64,000 nucleotides of DNA from Palsa-506 sp963709075 (GCA_963709075.1 CAVPUY010000014.1:1116001-1180000), one strand, 5' to 3'. Positions 8,025-17,615 are shown, numbered from the stretch's first letter. Notes: a model not told the origin generated them from the sequence alone. Made by a program: numbers and translations.

Positions 8025-9430
8025 CGGCCGACCCGGAAGAGGCGCTGCGGGAGGTCGAGCGCGAGATAATCGCGCGGCGGCCGGAGCACGCCATCGAGCC
8101 TTCCCTGGACCGGATCCGGGCTCTGGTCAGCCTGCTCGGCGACCCGCAGCGGGCCTATCCGGTCATCCATCTCACCGGCACCAACGGCAAGACCTCGACG
8201 GCACGGATGACCGAGACGCTGCTGCGCGCCCGGGGCCTGCGGACCGGCCTGTTCACCAGCCCGCACCTGTCGTCCATCCAGGAGCGGATCTGCGTCGACG
8301 GCGTGCCGCTGGCAGCGGATCATTTCGTCGCCGCCTACCAGGAGATCCTGCCGTACGTGCGGCTGGTGGACGAAAGCCAGCCGGTGCCGCTGTCGTTCTT
8401 CGAGGTGCTCGTGGGCATGGCGTTCGCCGTCTTCGCCGATGCGCCGGTTGACGTGGCTGTGATCGAGGTCGGAATGGGCGGCACCTGGGACAACACCAAC
8501 GTCGCCGACGGCGCCGTGGCCGTGGTGACCCCTATCTCGATCGACCATTCTCGTTACCTCGGCAGCACGGTGGACGCCATCGCCGCCGACAAGGCCGGGA
8601 TCATCAAGCGGGGCGCGATCGCGGTACTGGCCCAGCAGCCGGTGGAGGCGGCGGAGATGCTGCTCCGCCGCGTCGCCGAGGTCGGCGCGACAGTGGCGAG
8701 GGAAGGCATCGAGTTCGGCGTGACCAGCCGGGAGCTTGCCGTCGGCGGGCAGCTGGTCAGCATCCGGGGCCTGCTCGGCGAGTACAGCGACCTGTTCCTG
8801 CCGCTGTTCGGCGCGTACCAGGCAGGCAACGCCGCCTGCGCGCTCGCCGCGGTGGAGGCCTTCGCCGGGGCAGCGCCCGGCGGCGACGGCGGCTCAGAGC
8901 CGCTGGGCGACGCGCTGGTCAGGGAGGCGTTCGCGATGATGTCGTCGCCCGGCAGGCTGGAGATCGTCCGGCGCAGCCCGACGGTGATCGTGGACGCGGC
9001 GCACAACCCGGCCGGGATGGCCGCCAGCATGGAGGCGCTGACCGAGGCGTTCACGTTCACTGATCTCGTCGCCATCCTCGCGGTCAGCGAGGACAAGGAC
9101 GTGCCCGCGATGCTCGACCAGCTGGAGCCAGCCGTCTCCGAGCTGGTCGTCACCTGCAACTCCTCGCCAAGATCCATGAACCCGGCGAAGCTGGCCGACC
9201 TGGCGGCCGCGGTCTTCGGCCCGGACCGGGTGCGACAGGCCAGCCGGCTCGACGACGCTATCGAGATCGCCGTCGGCCTGGCCGACGACAGCGCCGCGGC
9301 GGCCGAGCGCGGCCTCCTGCCGGCCGGCGGCTGCGGCATCCTGGTCACCGGGTCGGTGATCACCGCCGGCGACGCCCGGCTGCTGCTTGCGGCTGCTGGC
9401 GGCGGCACCGCAGCTGCCGGGCCGTCGTAG
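8021..9430 (+). CDS. folC: Bifunctional folylpolyglutamate synthase / dihydrofolate synthase
   Basis: 469 residues of the Mur-ligase-like family. The enzyme adds L-glutamate to dihydropteroate and then to folates, using ATP. The P-loop is HLTGTNGKTST near residue 55, followed by FTSPHLSSIQERI (folate-loop landmark) and a C-terminal ligase domain with VDAAHNPAG. GTG 8021 is the best start; the leader frame overlaps it. A DUF4233 gene and ndk follow, the usual actinobacterial order. Confidence 0.93.
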   Translation: MTADPEEALREVEREIIARRPEHAIEPSLDRIRALVSLLGDPQRAYPVIHLTGTNGKTSTARMTETLLRARGLRTGLFTSPHLSSIQERICVDGVPLAADHFVAAYQEILPYVRLVDESQPVPLSFFEVLVGMAFAVFADAPVDVAVIEVGMGGTWDNTNVADGAVAVVTPISIDHSRYLGSTVDAIAADKAGIIKRGAIAVLAQQPVEAAEMLLRRVAEVGATVAREGIEFGVTSRELAVGGQLVSIRGLLGEYSDLFLPLFGAYQAGNAACALAAVEAFAGAAPGGDGGSEPLGDALVREAFAMMSSPGRLEIVRRSPTVIVDAAHNPAGMAASMEALTEAFTFTDLVAILAVSEDKDVPAMLDQLEPAVSELVVTCNSSPRSMNPAKLADLAAAVFGPDRVRQASRLDDAIEIAVGLADDSAAAAERGLLPAGGCGILVTGSVITAGDARLLLAAAGGGTAAAGPS

Positions 9431-9440
9431 GCGGCCAGCC

Positions 9441-9500
9441 TGATGAGAAGGCTCTGCACTTAATGAGAAGGCTCTGCACCTGATGAGAAGGCTCTGCGCC
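9441..9500 (+). repeat. Three perfect-period 20-bp repeats, each with a start codon, at the DUF4233 start
   Basis: Units start at 9441, 9461 and 9481 with a period of exactly 20 bp, differing at only three or four positions. Each has an ATG followed by AGA AGG CTC TGC. The first two frames end after six codons (MRRLCT) at TAA or TGA, overlapping the next ATG by one base. Only the third opens the long gene. AGAAGG in each unit is placed to serve as a ribosome-binding site for the next. Confidence 0.85.
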
Positions 9501-9842
9501 ACCGTGCTGATCATGGAGGCCATCGTGATCGTGCTGTCGATACCGGTCGCCGTGACCGTGGAGCATGCATCCAGGGGCAGGGCCGGGACGGCCGGCGGCG
9601 TGCTTGCCGTCGCGGCGGTGCTGCTAGCGGTAATCGCCGCCAGGGGCCCGCTGCGGCTGGCGCTGGTCGGCGGCAGCATCCTGCAGGTGCTGGTGCTGGC
9701 CACCGGCGCAATCGTCACGGCGATGTACTTTCTCGGCGCGATTTTCGCCGCCCTCTGGGTGATCGGCATCTGGCTTGGCCGCCGGGTCGAGCTGGCTCCT
9801 GGTACCCGCCCGGCCCGCGGCGCCGCTGGCCGTTCCAGCTAG
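9483..9842 (+). CDS. DUF4233 small membrane protein
   Basis: 119 residues with four predicted membrane segments at about residues 5-25, 35-53, 57-80 and 82-100. Proteins of the DUF4233 family are usually encoded directly after folC in actinobacteria; no function is established. The start lies in the third copy of a 20-bp repeat, so translation may arrive by termination-reinitiation from two six-codon frames. The C-terminus is a short Arg/Ala-rich cytoplasmic tail. Confidence 0.8.
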   Translation: MRRLCATVLIMEAIVIVLSIPVAVTVEHASRGRAGTAGGVLAVAAVLLAVIAARGPLRLALVGGSILQVLVLATGAIVTAMYFLGAIFAALWVIGIWLGRRVELAPGTRPARGAAGRSS

Positions 9843-10029
9843 CCGCCTGCAAGGCCGGAAGCCGTTCGCACTAGCCTTTCAGTCACGGCGCGCCGCCGCC
9901 AGCCCGGGTGCCTGAGCACCGGTAGGGTTCCCGGTACCTGGGGGCACTTTTGGCCAGGTCTGTGACGATGGGATGAGGCCGTGACGGCGGGTCATCAACT
10001 AGTCGCTTACGGTAAGGAGAGCAAGTCCC

Positions 10030-10455
10030 TTGTCTGAACAGAGTGAGTCTGAGCGCAGCCTGATCCTGATCAAGCCCGATGGAGTCGAGCGCGGGCTGAT
10101 CGGCGACGTGGTCTCGAGAGTCGAGCGCCAGGGCCTGCGGGTCGTGGCGCTCGAACTGCGGACGCTGCCGCGCGGCGTGGCCGAGGTGCACTACGCGGAG
10201 CATGTGGGCAAGCCGTTCTACGAGTCGCTCGTCGAGTTCATCACCTCGGGCCCGCTGGTTGCCGCGGTGATCGAGGGGCCGCGGGCGATAGAGGCCTTCC
10301 GCAAGATGGCAGGCGCGACCGACCCGCTGCTGGCGGTGCCGGGCACGATCCGTGGCGACCATGCGTTGGAAGTGAAGGCGAACATTGTCCACGGGTCGGA
10401 CTCTCCGAAGGCGGCCGCGCGAGAAATCAAGATCTTCTTTCCAGACCTCGTTTAG
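10030..10455 (+). CDS. ndk: Nucleoside diphosphate kinase
   Basis: 141 residues, standard for the family. It transfers the gamma phosphate of ATP to other NDPs through a phosphohistidine. The active-site His is residue 121 in NIVHGSDS. The N-terminus SLILIKPDGVERGLIG is diagnostic. The start codon is TTG 10030, supported by AAGGAGA at about 10014-10020. It is followed by a separate promoter region for mreB. Confidence 0.96.
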   Translation: MSEQSESERSLILIKPDGVERGLIGDVVSRVERQGLRVVALELRTLPRGVAEVHYAEHVGKPFYESLVEFITSGPLVAAVIEGPRAIEAFRKMAGATDPLLAVPGTIRGDHALEVKANIVHGSDSPKAAAREIKIFFPDLV

Positions 10456-10473
10456 GCGGCCTGAGCCTGGCCA

Positions 10474-10502
10474 TGAACACATATGCTGGCACGCGTTACC
10501 CT
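10474..10502 (+). promoter_or_regulatory. Putative promoter upstream of mreB
   Basis: TGAACA (10474-10479), a 17-bp spacer and TACCCT (10497-10502) resemble a principal-sigma-factor promoter. They leave a leader of about 60 nt before mreB. Confidence 0.4.
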
Positions 10503-10568
10503 GGGGCAGCGAGCGCGGGTCGGTAATGGATCATCGGGCAGGAACTTTCTGGAAGGTTTTCGTTCTTC

Positions 10569-11600
10569 ATGAGTAACGCGCTGGCCTTTCTGGGCCGTGA
10601 CATGGCCGTGGATCTCGGTACCGCCAACACCCTGGTTTACGTGCGGGGCAGGGGTGTCGTGCTCAATGAGCCGTCGGTGGTGGCGCTGAATACGAATACT
10701 GGCCAGATCGTCGCGGTCGGGGTCGAGGCAAAACGCATGATTGGCCGGACTCCGGGCAATATCGTCGCGGTGCGGCCACTTAAAGATGGCGTTATCGCGG
10801 ATTTCGACGTTACTGAGCGAATGCTACGGTATTTCATCCAGAAAGTGCACAAGCGGCGGCATCTCGCCAAACCGCGGATCGTCGTGGCGGTGCCGAGCGG
10901 CATCACCGGAGTCGAGCAGAGCGCGGTGAAGGAAGCGGGCCACCAGGCCGGCGCCCGCCGCGTTTACATCATCGAAGAGCCAATGGCAGCGGCGATCGGG
11001 GCCGGGCTGCCAGTCAACGAGCCCACCGGCAACATGGTGGTGGACATCGGCGGCGGCACCACCGAGGTCGCGGTGATCTCGCTCGGCGGAATCGTCACTT
11101 CGCAGTCGATCCGGGTCGGCGGGGACGAACTCGATCAGGCGATCATCACCTACGGCAAGAAGGAGTACTCGCTCATGCTCGGCGAGCGGACCGCCGAGGA
11201 GATCAAGATGGCGATCGGGTCCGCCTTCCCGTCGGCGGACGAGCCGACCGCCGAGATCCGCGGCCGGGATCTCGTCAGCGGCCTGCCGAAGACCACCGTC
11301 ATCTCGGCGGAAGAGATCCGCCGGGCGATCGACGAGCCGCTGAACGTGATCGTGGACGCGGTCAAGACCACGCTGGACAAGTGCCCGCCCGAGCTGGCCG
11401 GCGACGTCATGGACCGGGGCATCGCGCTGACCGGCGGCGGCGCGCTGCTCCGCGGGCTGGACGAGCGCATTCGCGAGGAGACAGGCATGCCGGTGCACGT
11501 GGCCGACAACCCGCTCGACTCGGTAGCGCTCGGCACCGGCAAATGCGTGGAAGACTTCGACACGCTCCGCCAGGTGCTCGTGCCTGAATCCCGGCGCTGA
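10569..11600 (+). CDS. mreB: MreB, actin-like rod-shape / cell-wall cytoskeleton protein
   Basis: 343 residues of the HSP70/actin fold. Landmarks are the phosphate-1 loop MAVDLGTANTLVY, the MVVDIGGGTTEVAVI phosphate-2 loop and LTGGGALLRG near the C-terminus. MreB polymerises along the membrane and directs lateral or spore-wall synthesis with MreC, MreD, PBP2 and RodA, all encoded directly downstream. ATG 10569 is the first Met in frame with a conserved N-terminus (FLGRDMAVDLG). Confidence 0.97.
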   Translation: MSNALAFLGRDMAVDLGTANTLVYVRGRGVVLNEPSVVALNTNTGQIVAVGVEAKRMIGRTPGNIVAVRPLKDGVIADFDVTERMLRYFIQKVHKRRHLAKPRIVVAVPSGITGVEQSAVKEAGHQAGARRVYIIEEPMAAAIGAGLPVNEPTGNMVVDIGGGTTEVAVISLGGIVTSQSIRVGGDELDQAIITYGKKEYSLMLGERTAEEIKMAIGSAFPSADEPTAEIRGRDLVSGLPKTTVISAEEIRRAIDEPLNVIVDAVKTTLDKCPPELAGDVMDRGIALTGGGALLRGLDERIREETGMPVHVADNPLDSVALGTGKCVEDFDTLRQVLVPESRR

Positions 11601-11640
11601 CCAGCAGGATGACATGCAGCCGCGGTAGCGGCACGACGAG

Positions 11641-12597
11641 GTGATCGGAATGCACGACACCCGGCGGACCCGCTTCTTTCTCAGCGTCCTGCTCATCGCC
11701 GCGCTGGCCCTGGTCACCGTCGACTACCGGGACGGATCGGCCGGGCCGCTGCGCGGGCTCCAGCAGTTCGGCGGGTCGGTGTTCGGCGCCGCTGAGCGCG
11801 GGTTCGCCGTCGTGGCGCAGCCGGTCGTCGGGTTCTTCGGCGGCTCGGCGGCGAACAGCGCGAGCCCGCAGGTTGCCGCGCTGGAGGCCCAGGTGACCAG
11901 GCTGCGGGCACAGCTCAGCCGCGAGCAGCTGAGCCGGGCCCAGTACGCGCAGCTGCGGCGGCTGCTGCAGGTGGCCGGCCGGGGCGGCTACCGGATCGTG
12001 GCGGCTGACGTGATCGCGGTCGGCCAGGGCTATCAGGAATCGGTGACCCTCGACGCCGGCAGCGCCGATGGCGTCAGGCCGCGGGAGACGGTGCTCGACG
12101 GTTCCGGACTTGTCGGCACCGTGACCGCCGTCAGCGCGCAGAGCTGCACGGTGCTGCTGGCCTCGGATCCGACCTCGGTCGTCGGCATCCGGCTGGCCGG
12201 CAGCGGCCAGATCGGCTGGGTTACCGGGACGGGCAAGAGCCACTCCGGGGCCGGCCTGCTCAGGTTGCAGGTGCTCGACAGCGGCGCCGCGCTCCAGCCC
12301 GGGGAGCAACTGGTGACCTCCGCATCAGTGCGTGACCGGCCGTACGTTCCCGGCGTGCCGGTTGGCGTGATCAGCAAGGTGCAGGGCAACGCCGGCTCGC
12401 TGACCGCCCGCGCGCTGGTCCGGCCCTACGCCGACTTCACCGCGCTTGGCGTGGTCGGCATCGTGGTGGCGCCGCCGCGGCACAATCCGCGGTTCGCGGT
12501 GCTGCCGCCGAGGCCGCACGCCAGGCCGACGCCCACCGTGACCGTGACGGTTACCCCCGCGCCATCGGCCGGGCCAACCGCGGGGCCCGGTGGCTGA
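11641..12597 (+). CDS. mreC: MreC, rod shape-determining protein
   Basis: About 318 residues from GTG 11641, or 315 from ATG 11650. A single N-terminal membrane anchor (RFFLSVLLIAALALVTVDY) is followed by a coiled coil (QVAALEAQVTRLRAQLS, about residues 80-105) and the two beta-barrel domains of the periplasmic-type MreC fold. MreC links the MreB filament to PBP2. The tail is rich in Pro and Thr. It overlaps mreD by 8 nt. Confidence 0.92.
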   Translation: MIGMHDTRRTRFFLSVLLIAALALVTVDYRDGSAGPLRGLQQFGGSVFGAAERGFAVVAQPVVGFFGGSAANSASPQVAALEAQVTRLRAQLSREQLSRAQYAQLRRLLQVAGRGGYRIVAADVIAVGQGYQESVTLDAGSADGVRPRETVLDGSGLVGTVTAVSAQSCTVLLASDPTSVVGIRLAGSGQIGWVTGTGKSHSGAGLLRLQVLDSGAALQPGEQLVTSASVRDRPYVPGVPVGVISKVQGNAGSLTARALVRPYADFTALGVVGIVVAPPRHNPRFAVLPPRPHARPTPTVTVTVTPAPSAGPTAGPGG

Positions 12598-13618
12598 GGT
12601 GCGCCGGCTAGCCGTTTCGGTCATCGCCGTGGTCGCGGCGCTGGTACTGCAGCTCACCCTGGTGGACCGGCTGCCGCTGCCGGCTGGCGGCGCGCCGGAC
12701 CTGGTGCTCCTCGTGGTGGTCGCGCTCGGCCTGACCGGCGGGCCGGTGTCCGGCATGCTGACCGGATTCTGGGCTGGCCTCGCGCTTGACGTCGCGCCGC
12801 CCGCCAGCGGCGTGCTCGGCGAGCACGCCCTGGTCTTCTGCATCGTCGGATACGGCTGCGGGCGGCTGAGCGGGATTACCGACCGTTCCGCGGCCAGCTC
12901 GCTCGGCGTGGCCGCGGTCGCCGCCGCGGCCGCCGAGGTGCTCTACGTGGCGGTCGGCCTGCTGCTCGGCGACCCCGGCATAACCTGGCCGGCCATCCGG
13001 TCCGTGCTGCCGCCGTCGGTGATCCAGGACGTCCTGCTCAGCCCGTTCGTCGTGTACCTGGTCTGGAAGGCAACCAGCAGCCCGGCAGCCGGGCAGGTCG
13101 CGGGGGCCGTGGCGGCCAAGCCGCGGCCGGCCTGGCCGGAGCCGGCCAGCCCCGGCTGGCGGGCGGTGCCGTGCTGCCCGGCTCGGCCGGCCGAGGCCGG
13201 CTGGCTGGCCGGCCCGCTAGGCTCCGGCCGGGGCAGGAAAGCCGGGCCGGCGGGCTCGGTCAGGTTCGGCAAGTCCGCGGCCCGGCAGGGTGACGGCTGG
13301 GTCGGCAGCGGCTCGCGGTCCGCGCAGCCGGTCCGGGTTCAGGCACGCCGCGGCCGGCCGCCGAGGCTGCGGCCCGGCGCCGGCCAGGCCGGCTCGGCGG
13401 CCGCGGTGCAGGTACGGCGACTGCAACCGGGCCGCCCGGTCAGCCTCCGGATGGGGCAGGGCCGTCGTGGCGACCGGGCTGTCGGCGCCGCGCTCCGTGG
13501 CCCGGCCGGCGCGTTATCCGGTGGGCGGGGGGAGCCGGCCGGTCCGCCTCCCCAGGTTCCGGCCAGGCAGCGCGTCGCCCGGCGGCTCGGCCGGCTCTCG
13601 CAGTGCCGGGCTCGGTAG
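12590..13618 (+). CDS. mreD: MreD, rod shape-determining membrane protein with long low-complexity tail
   Basis: Residues 1-165 carry five or so membrane segments and match MreD (LVDRLPLPAGGAPDLVLLVVVALGL style; GPVSGMLTGFWAGLALD). The usual MreD length is about 160-200, so residues 166-342 are an unusual Gly/Arg/Pro/Ala tail without recognisable domain. The tail may be real, or the true end may be obscured by an indel such as those seen elsewhere in the window. The start is GTG 12590, overlapping the mreC stop. Confidence applies to the membrane part; the C-terminal boundary is uncertain. Confidence 0.8.
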   Translation: MAEVRRLAVSVIAVVAALVLQLTLVDRLPLPAGGAPDLVLLVVVALGLTGGPVSGMLTGFWAGLALDVAPPASGVLGEHALVFCIVGYGCGRLSGITDRSAASSLGVAAVAAAAAEVLYVAVGLLLGDPGITWPAIRSVLPPSVIQDVLLSPFVVYLVWKATSSPAAGQVAGAVAAKPRPAWPEPASPGWRAVPCCPARPAEAGWLAGPLGSGRGRKAGPAGSVRFGKSAARQGDGWVGSGSRSAQPVRVQARRGRPPRLRPGAGQAGSAAAVQVRRLQPGRPVSLRMGQGRRGDRAVGAALRGPAGALSGGRGEPAGPPPQVPARQRVARRLGRLSQCRAR

Positions 13619-14196
13619 TGCCGGGCTCGGCAGTACGGGTCTTGGCGGCAGCCGGATCCGCGGCGCCGGACCTGGCGGCTTCCGGCTTCGCACCGCGAGA
13701 CTCGGCGGTGCGGCGGTCAGCGGCGCCTGGCTGGTCCGCACCGGTCCGCGCGGCGCAGGCAGGCCGACCCGCGGCGGGCCCGGCGGCACCGCCCTGCGCC
13801 GCGGCGAGCCTGGCAGCTCCCGGCCAGGCAGGGCGCTGCCAGGTGGCCGGCTGCGTCTCGGCGGCGGGGCCCGCTCGGTCCGGCTCCGCCTGCGCGGCAG
13901 GCGCGGCGACGGAGTGGTCGGCGGCGGGGCCCTGCGGGCAGCGCCGGCCGGCGGCCCGGCCGCATTCCGGATCCGGCGGCAGCCAAGGCTGTTCCGGCGG
14001 CATCCGGTGACTTCCCTCGTGCGGCCGAGGATCGCCCGCCGGGAGCCAAGCTTCGCCCGCCGCGGCAGCTCGGTCTGCCCCGGCGGCGGCGGATACGAGG
14101 CGGCAGGCCGTCGTTCACGGCCGGCCGGCCCGGCGGCCGGCCAGCGATACCGCGGGCAGGCGGCGGCCGGGCCAGCGGGCGCGCCGGGGGGCTGCG
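13619..14196. other. Gene-poor, low-complexity GC-rich stretch between mreD and mrdA
   Basis: All six frames are open or nearly open but none resembles a known protein. Short tandem units such as GTGCCGGGCTCG recur near 13610-13640. It may be a continuation of the mreD tail after an indel, or simple expansion sequence. Confidence 0.5.
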
Positions 14197-16272
14197 GTGA
14201 TCCCGGCGTCGCGGCGGCGGCTGGTGGTGCTGCACCTCATCGTCGCCGCGCTGCTGATCGGGCTCGGCGGCCGGGTCTGGTACCTGCAGGTGATGACCGG
14301 CACCGCCTATGCGAGCCTGGCCAGGCAGGACCAGGTCAGGAACGTGATCGTGCCGCCGGTCCGCGGCCAGATCCTGGACGACATCGGCGCCCCGCTGGTC
14401 AGGAACCGCTCGTCGCTTGTCGTCTCGGTGAACATGTCGGTGGTGTCCCGGCAGCCCGGCGGCGGCGCCGCCGAGCTGCGCAAGCTGGCCCGGCTGCTCG
14501 GCATCCGCCGGTCGGTGATGCTGGGCAAGGTCAGGCTCTGCACCGCCGGGGTGCCGCGGCCATGCTGGGCAGGCTCGCCGTACCAGCCGATACCGGTCGA
14601 CGAGCACGTGCCGAACCGGCTGGCGGTCCAGGTGCTGGAGAGCCGCCGGGAATTCCCCGGCGTCACCGCGCAGGTCCAGCCGGTGATCAGTTACCCGGGC
14701 TCCGTCGCCGTGGCCGCCGCGCAGGTGCTCGGGTACCTGCAGCCGATCACGCCGCAGGAGGTGAAACGGCGGCACCTGACGGTGACCGGGTTCTCCGGCG
14801 TGGACCTGGTCGGCCAGTCCGGCCTCGAGGAGCAGTACGACCGGCAGCTCCGCGGCCGGCCGGGAACCCAGGAGGTCTCGGTGAACGCCGCCGGGGATGT
14901 CACCGGCACCATCAGGCAGACCCAGCCCAAGGCTGGCGATACGCTGGTGACCAGCATCAACGCCAAGGTGCAGAACGATACCGAGCGGGCGCTGGCCGGC
15001 GCCATCCGCCGGACCCAGGCAGCGGGCAACCCCGGCGCCACCACCGGCGCGGCGGTGGTGATGACCACCAGGGGCCGGGTCATCGCGATGGCCAGCTATC
15101 CGACCTACAACCCGCGGATCTGGACCGGCGGCATCTCGAAGCGGGACTTCAGCCGCCTGTTCGGCAGCAGGGACTCCGAGCCGATACTCAACCGGGTGAC
15201 CCAGGGCCAGTACGCCCCCGGATCGACCTGGAAGGTGACCTCGGCCGCCGCCGCGGTCGCGGCGGGCTACAGCCTGGCCGGCCCGTACGCCTGTCCTGGC
15301 TCGGTCAGCATCGGCGGGCGCGTTTTCAACAATGACACCCCGTCGAATTCCGGCGACATGAGCCTGCATCAGGCGCTGGTGGTTTCCTGCGACACCGTGT
15401 TCTACGAGCTCGCCTACGATATCTGGCTAAAGGACCACAGGAGCGCCGATACGGTCACCAGCCCGCACGCGCCGGTGCAGGAAATGCAGAAGATGGAGCT
15501 GGGCTGGGGATTCGGCAAGGACACCGGGATCGACCTGCCCGAGGAGAGCACCGGTACCGTTCCTACCCGTTCCTGGCTTTATTACTTTTACCGGCAGTAC
15601 AAGAGCTTCTGGTGCAAGAACGGCCGGGCCAACGGCAGCTACCTGCAGCAGATCGAATACGACGACTGCCAGAGCGGTAATATCTGGACTCCGGGCCAGG
15701 CGGTTAATGCCGCTATTGGCCAGGGATACGTGACGGTAACGCCGCTGCAGCTGGCCAGGGCATATGCGGCGCTGGCCAACGGCGGTACGCTCTACAGCCC
15801 GCGGATCGGCGAGGCGCTGATCAGCCCGGCCGGGAAGATCGTCCGGCGGATCACCCCGCCGGCCGCCGGCCGGCTGCCGGTCTCCAGGGGGGTGCTCGGC
15901 TACATCAGGAACGCGCTGGCCGACGTCATCACCCAGGGCACCGGCGCCCCGGCGTTCGGCGGGTTCCCGCTGAGCAAGCTGCAGATCGCGGGCAAGACGG
16001 GCACGGCGCAGGTGGAGGGCAAGGTCGCCACCTCGGTCTTCGCGTCCTTCGCCCCGCTGCACCACCCGAAGTACGTGGTGGTCATGATGGTCCCGGACTC
16101 CGGCTTCGGCGCCGACGTCTCGGCCCCGGCGGTGCGGCAGATCTGGGACGACATCTACGGCCTGGAAGGCCACAAGGCCGCCTTCCCCGGCGGGCGGCTG
16201 CCCGGCCTGCCGAAGGTCACTACAACCGGCCAGGTCGTCGCCCCGGCCGGCTTCGGGAGGCGGAAGGCATGA
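14197..16272 (+). CDS. mrdA: Penicillin-binding protein 2 (elongasome transpeptidase)
   Basis: 691 residues. N-terminal membrane anchor (LVVLHLIVAALLIGLGG), pedestal/dimerisation domain, and transpeptidase domain. Active-site motifs are S343-T-W-K346, S397-C-D399 and K600-T-G602; SCD in place of SxN is normal for PBP2. It cross-links peptidoglycan during elongation together with RodA, whose gene overlaps its stop by 4 nt (ATGA). The start GTG 14197 gives a conserved short cytoplasmic N-terminus. Confidence 0.95.
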   Translation: MIPASRRRLVVLHLIVAALLIGLGGRVWYLQVMTGTAYASLARQDQVRNVIVPPVRGQILDDIGAPLVRNRSSLVVSVNMSVVSRQPGGGAAELRKLARLLGIRRSVMLGKVRLCTAGVPRPCWAGSPYQPIPVDEHVPNRLAVQVLESRREFPGVTAQVQPVISYPGSVAVAAAQVLGYLQPITPQEVKRRHLTVTGFSGVDLVGQSGLEEQYDRQLRGRPGTQEVSVNAAGDVTGTIRQTQPKAGDTLVTSINAKVQNDTERALAGAIRRTQAAGNPGATTGAAVVMTTRGRVIAMASYPTYNPRIWTGGISKRDFSRLFGSRDSEPILNRVTQGQYAPGSTWKVTSAAAAVAAGYSLAGPYACPGSVSIGGRVFNNDTPSNSGDMSLHQALVVSCDTVFYELAYDIWLKDHRSADTVTSPHAPVQEMQKMELGWGFGKDTGIDLPEESTGTVPTRSWLYYFYRQYKSFWCKNGRANGSYLQQIEYDDCQSGNIWTPGQAVNAAIGQGYVTVTPLQLARAYAALANGGTLYSPRIGEALISPAGKIVRRITPPAAGRLPVSRGVLGYIRNALADVITQGTGAPAFGGFPLSKLQIAGKTGTAQVEGKVATSVFASFAPLHHPKYVVVMMVPDSGFGADVSAPAVRQIWDDIYGLEGHKAAFPGGRLPGLPKVTTTGQVVAPAGFGRRKA

Positions 16273-17585
16273 GCTTGCCGCGCATCTCGCCGGGCCTGCG
16301 GGACCGGCGCCGGGCGCCCTACCGCGGCCTGCCCCCGGTCCGCCCGGCCGGCCTGCGGCCGCGTGGCCTGCCCGCCGGGGGCAGCGGCCCGGCGGCCCGG
16401 CGGCCGGCCGGCCGCCCCGGCCCGTCACGGCAGCCGACGTCACTGCCCGGCCAGGTGCTGGCCAGCTGCGCCCGGCTGCGGCAGCTCGACTGGGTCCTGC
16501 TGGCCGCCGTCCTCGGACTCAGCCTGCTCGGCACGCTGCTGGTCTGGTCGGCCACCCAGCCCGCGCTGCTGCAGGCCGGCGGCGACCCGCGGGCCTACCT
16601 GAAGAAGCAGCTGCTGAACATCGGGCTCGGGCTCGTGCTGATGCTGGTGGTGAGCACGCTCAACGGCCGGCAGCTCCGGCTGTACGCCCCGGTCGTCTAC
16701 ATCGCGTCCTGCATCGGCCTGCTCATCGTGCTCACCCCGCTCGGCAGCGTGGTGAACGGCGCGCACTCCTGGATCTCGCTGCCCGGCGGCTTCCAGCTCG
16801 AGCCGTCCGAGTACGCCAAGCTTGCGATCGTCCTGGTTGCCGCCATGATCCTCGGCCCGGTGCGGCAGGGTGAGCAGCGACCGCGACTGCGGCAGGTCGC
16901 CGGCGCGGTGGCCTGCTCGGCCGTGCCGTTCGCGCTCGTGGTGCTGCAGCCCGACCTCGGCGTGACGATCCTGATGGTCGCGCTGCTGGTTGGCATGATC
17001 GCGCTGTCCGGCATCCGGCTGCGCTGGCTGGCCGGGCTCGCGGTGGCAGGCACGGCGGCCGCGGTCGCCGCCCTGCACCTGCACCTGCTCAAGTCCTACC
17101 AGCTCAGCCGGCTGACTTCGTTCCTCAACCCGTCCGCCGACCCGCGGGGCACCGGGTACAGCGCCGCCCAGTCGAAGATCGCGATCGGCTCCGGCGGGCT
17201 GTACGGCCACGGCCTGTTCCACGGCCCGCTCACCGCCGGGAACTTCGTCCCCGAGCAGCACACGGACTTCATCTTCTCGGTAGCAGGGGAGGAACTCGGC
17301 TTCGCCGGCGCGGCGGTGATCATCGCCCTGCTCGCGGTCGTCTTCCTCCGCGCGCTGCGGATCTCGGCCCAGGCAGACGACCAGTTCGGCATGCTGGTCG
17401 CGGCCGGGATCGCGATCTGGTTCGCCGTGCAGTCCTTCGTCAACATCGGCATGACCATCGGGATCATGCCGGTCACCGGGCTGCCGCTGCCGTTCGTGTC
17501 CTACGGCGGATCCGCCATGTTCGCTGACATGATCGCGATCGGCGTCCTGCAGGCGATCCGCCGCCACCAGTCGGTCTTCGGCTGA
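16269..17585 (+). CDS. rodA: RodA, SEDS-family peptidoglycan glycosyltransferase
   Basis: 438 residues. After a cytoplasmic Arg/Pro-rich N-terminus of about 75 residues come about ten membrane segments of the FtsW/RodA/SpoVE family. Landmarks include GGFQLEPSEYAKLAIVL, VLQPDLGVTIL and the final GLPLPFVSYGGSAM. RodA polymerises lipid II and works as a pair with PBP2. The start ATG overlaps the mrdA stop, so the two are translationally coupled. Confidence 0.95.
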   Translation: MSLPRISPGLRDRRRAPYRGLPPVRPAGLRPRGLPAGGSGPAARRPAGRPGPSRQPTSLPGQVLASCARLRQLDWVLLAAVLGLSLLGTLLVWSATQPALLQAGGDPRAYLKKQLLNIGLGLVLMLVVSTLNGRQLRLYAPVVYIASCIGLLIVLTPLGSVVNGAHSWISLPGGFQLEPSEYAKLAIVLVAAMILGPVRQGEQRPRLRQVAGAVACSAVPFALVVLQPDLGVTILMVALLVGMIALSGIRLRWLAGLAVAGTAAAVAALHLHLLKSYQLSRLTSFLNPSADPRGTGYSAAQSKIAIGSGGLYGHGLFHGPLTAGNFVPEQHTDFIFSVAGEELGFAGAAVIIALLAVVFLRALRISAQADDQFGMLVAAGIAIWFAVQSFVNIGMTIGIMPVTGLPLPFVSYGGSAMFADMIAIGVLQAIRRHQSVFG

Positions 17586-17615
17586 CCGCTCGCGCGGTCG
17601 GTTGCCCCCCATCGG

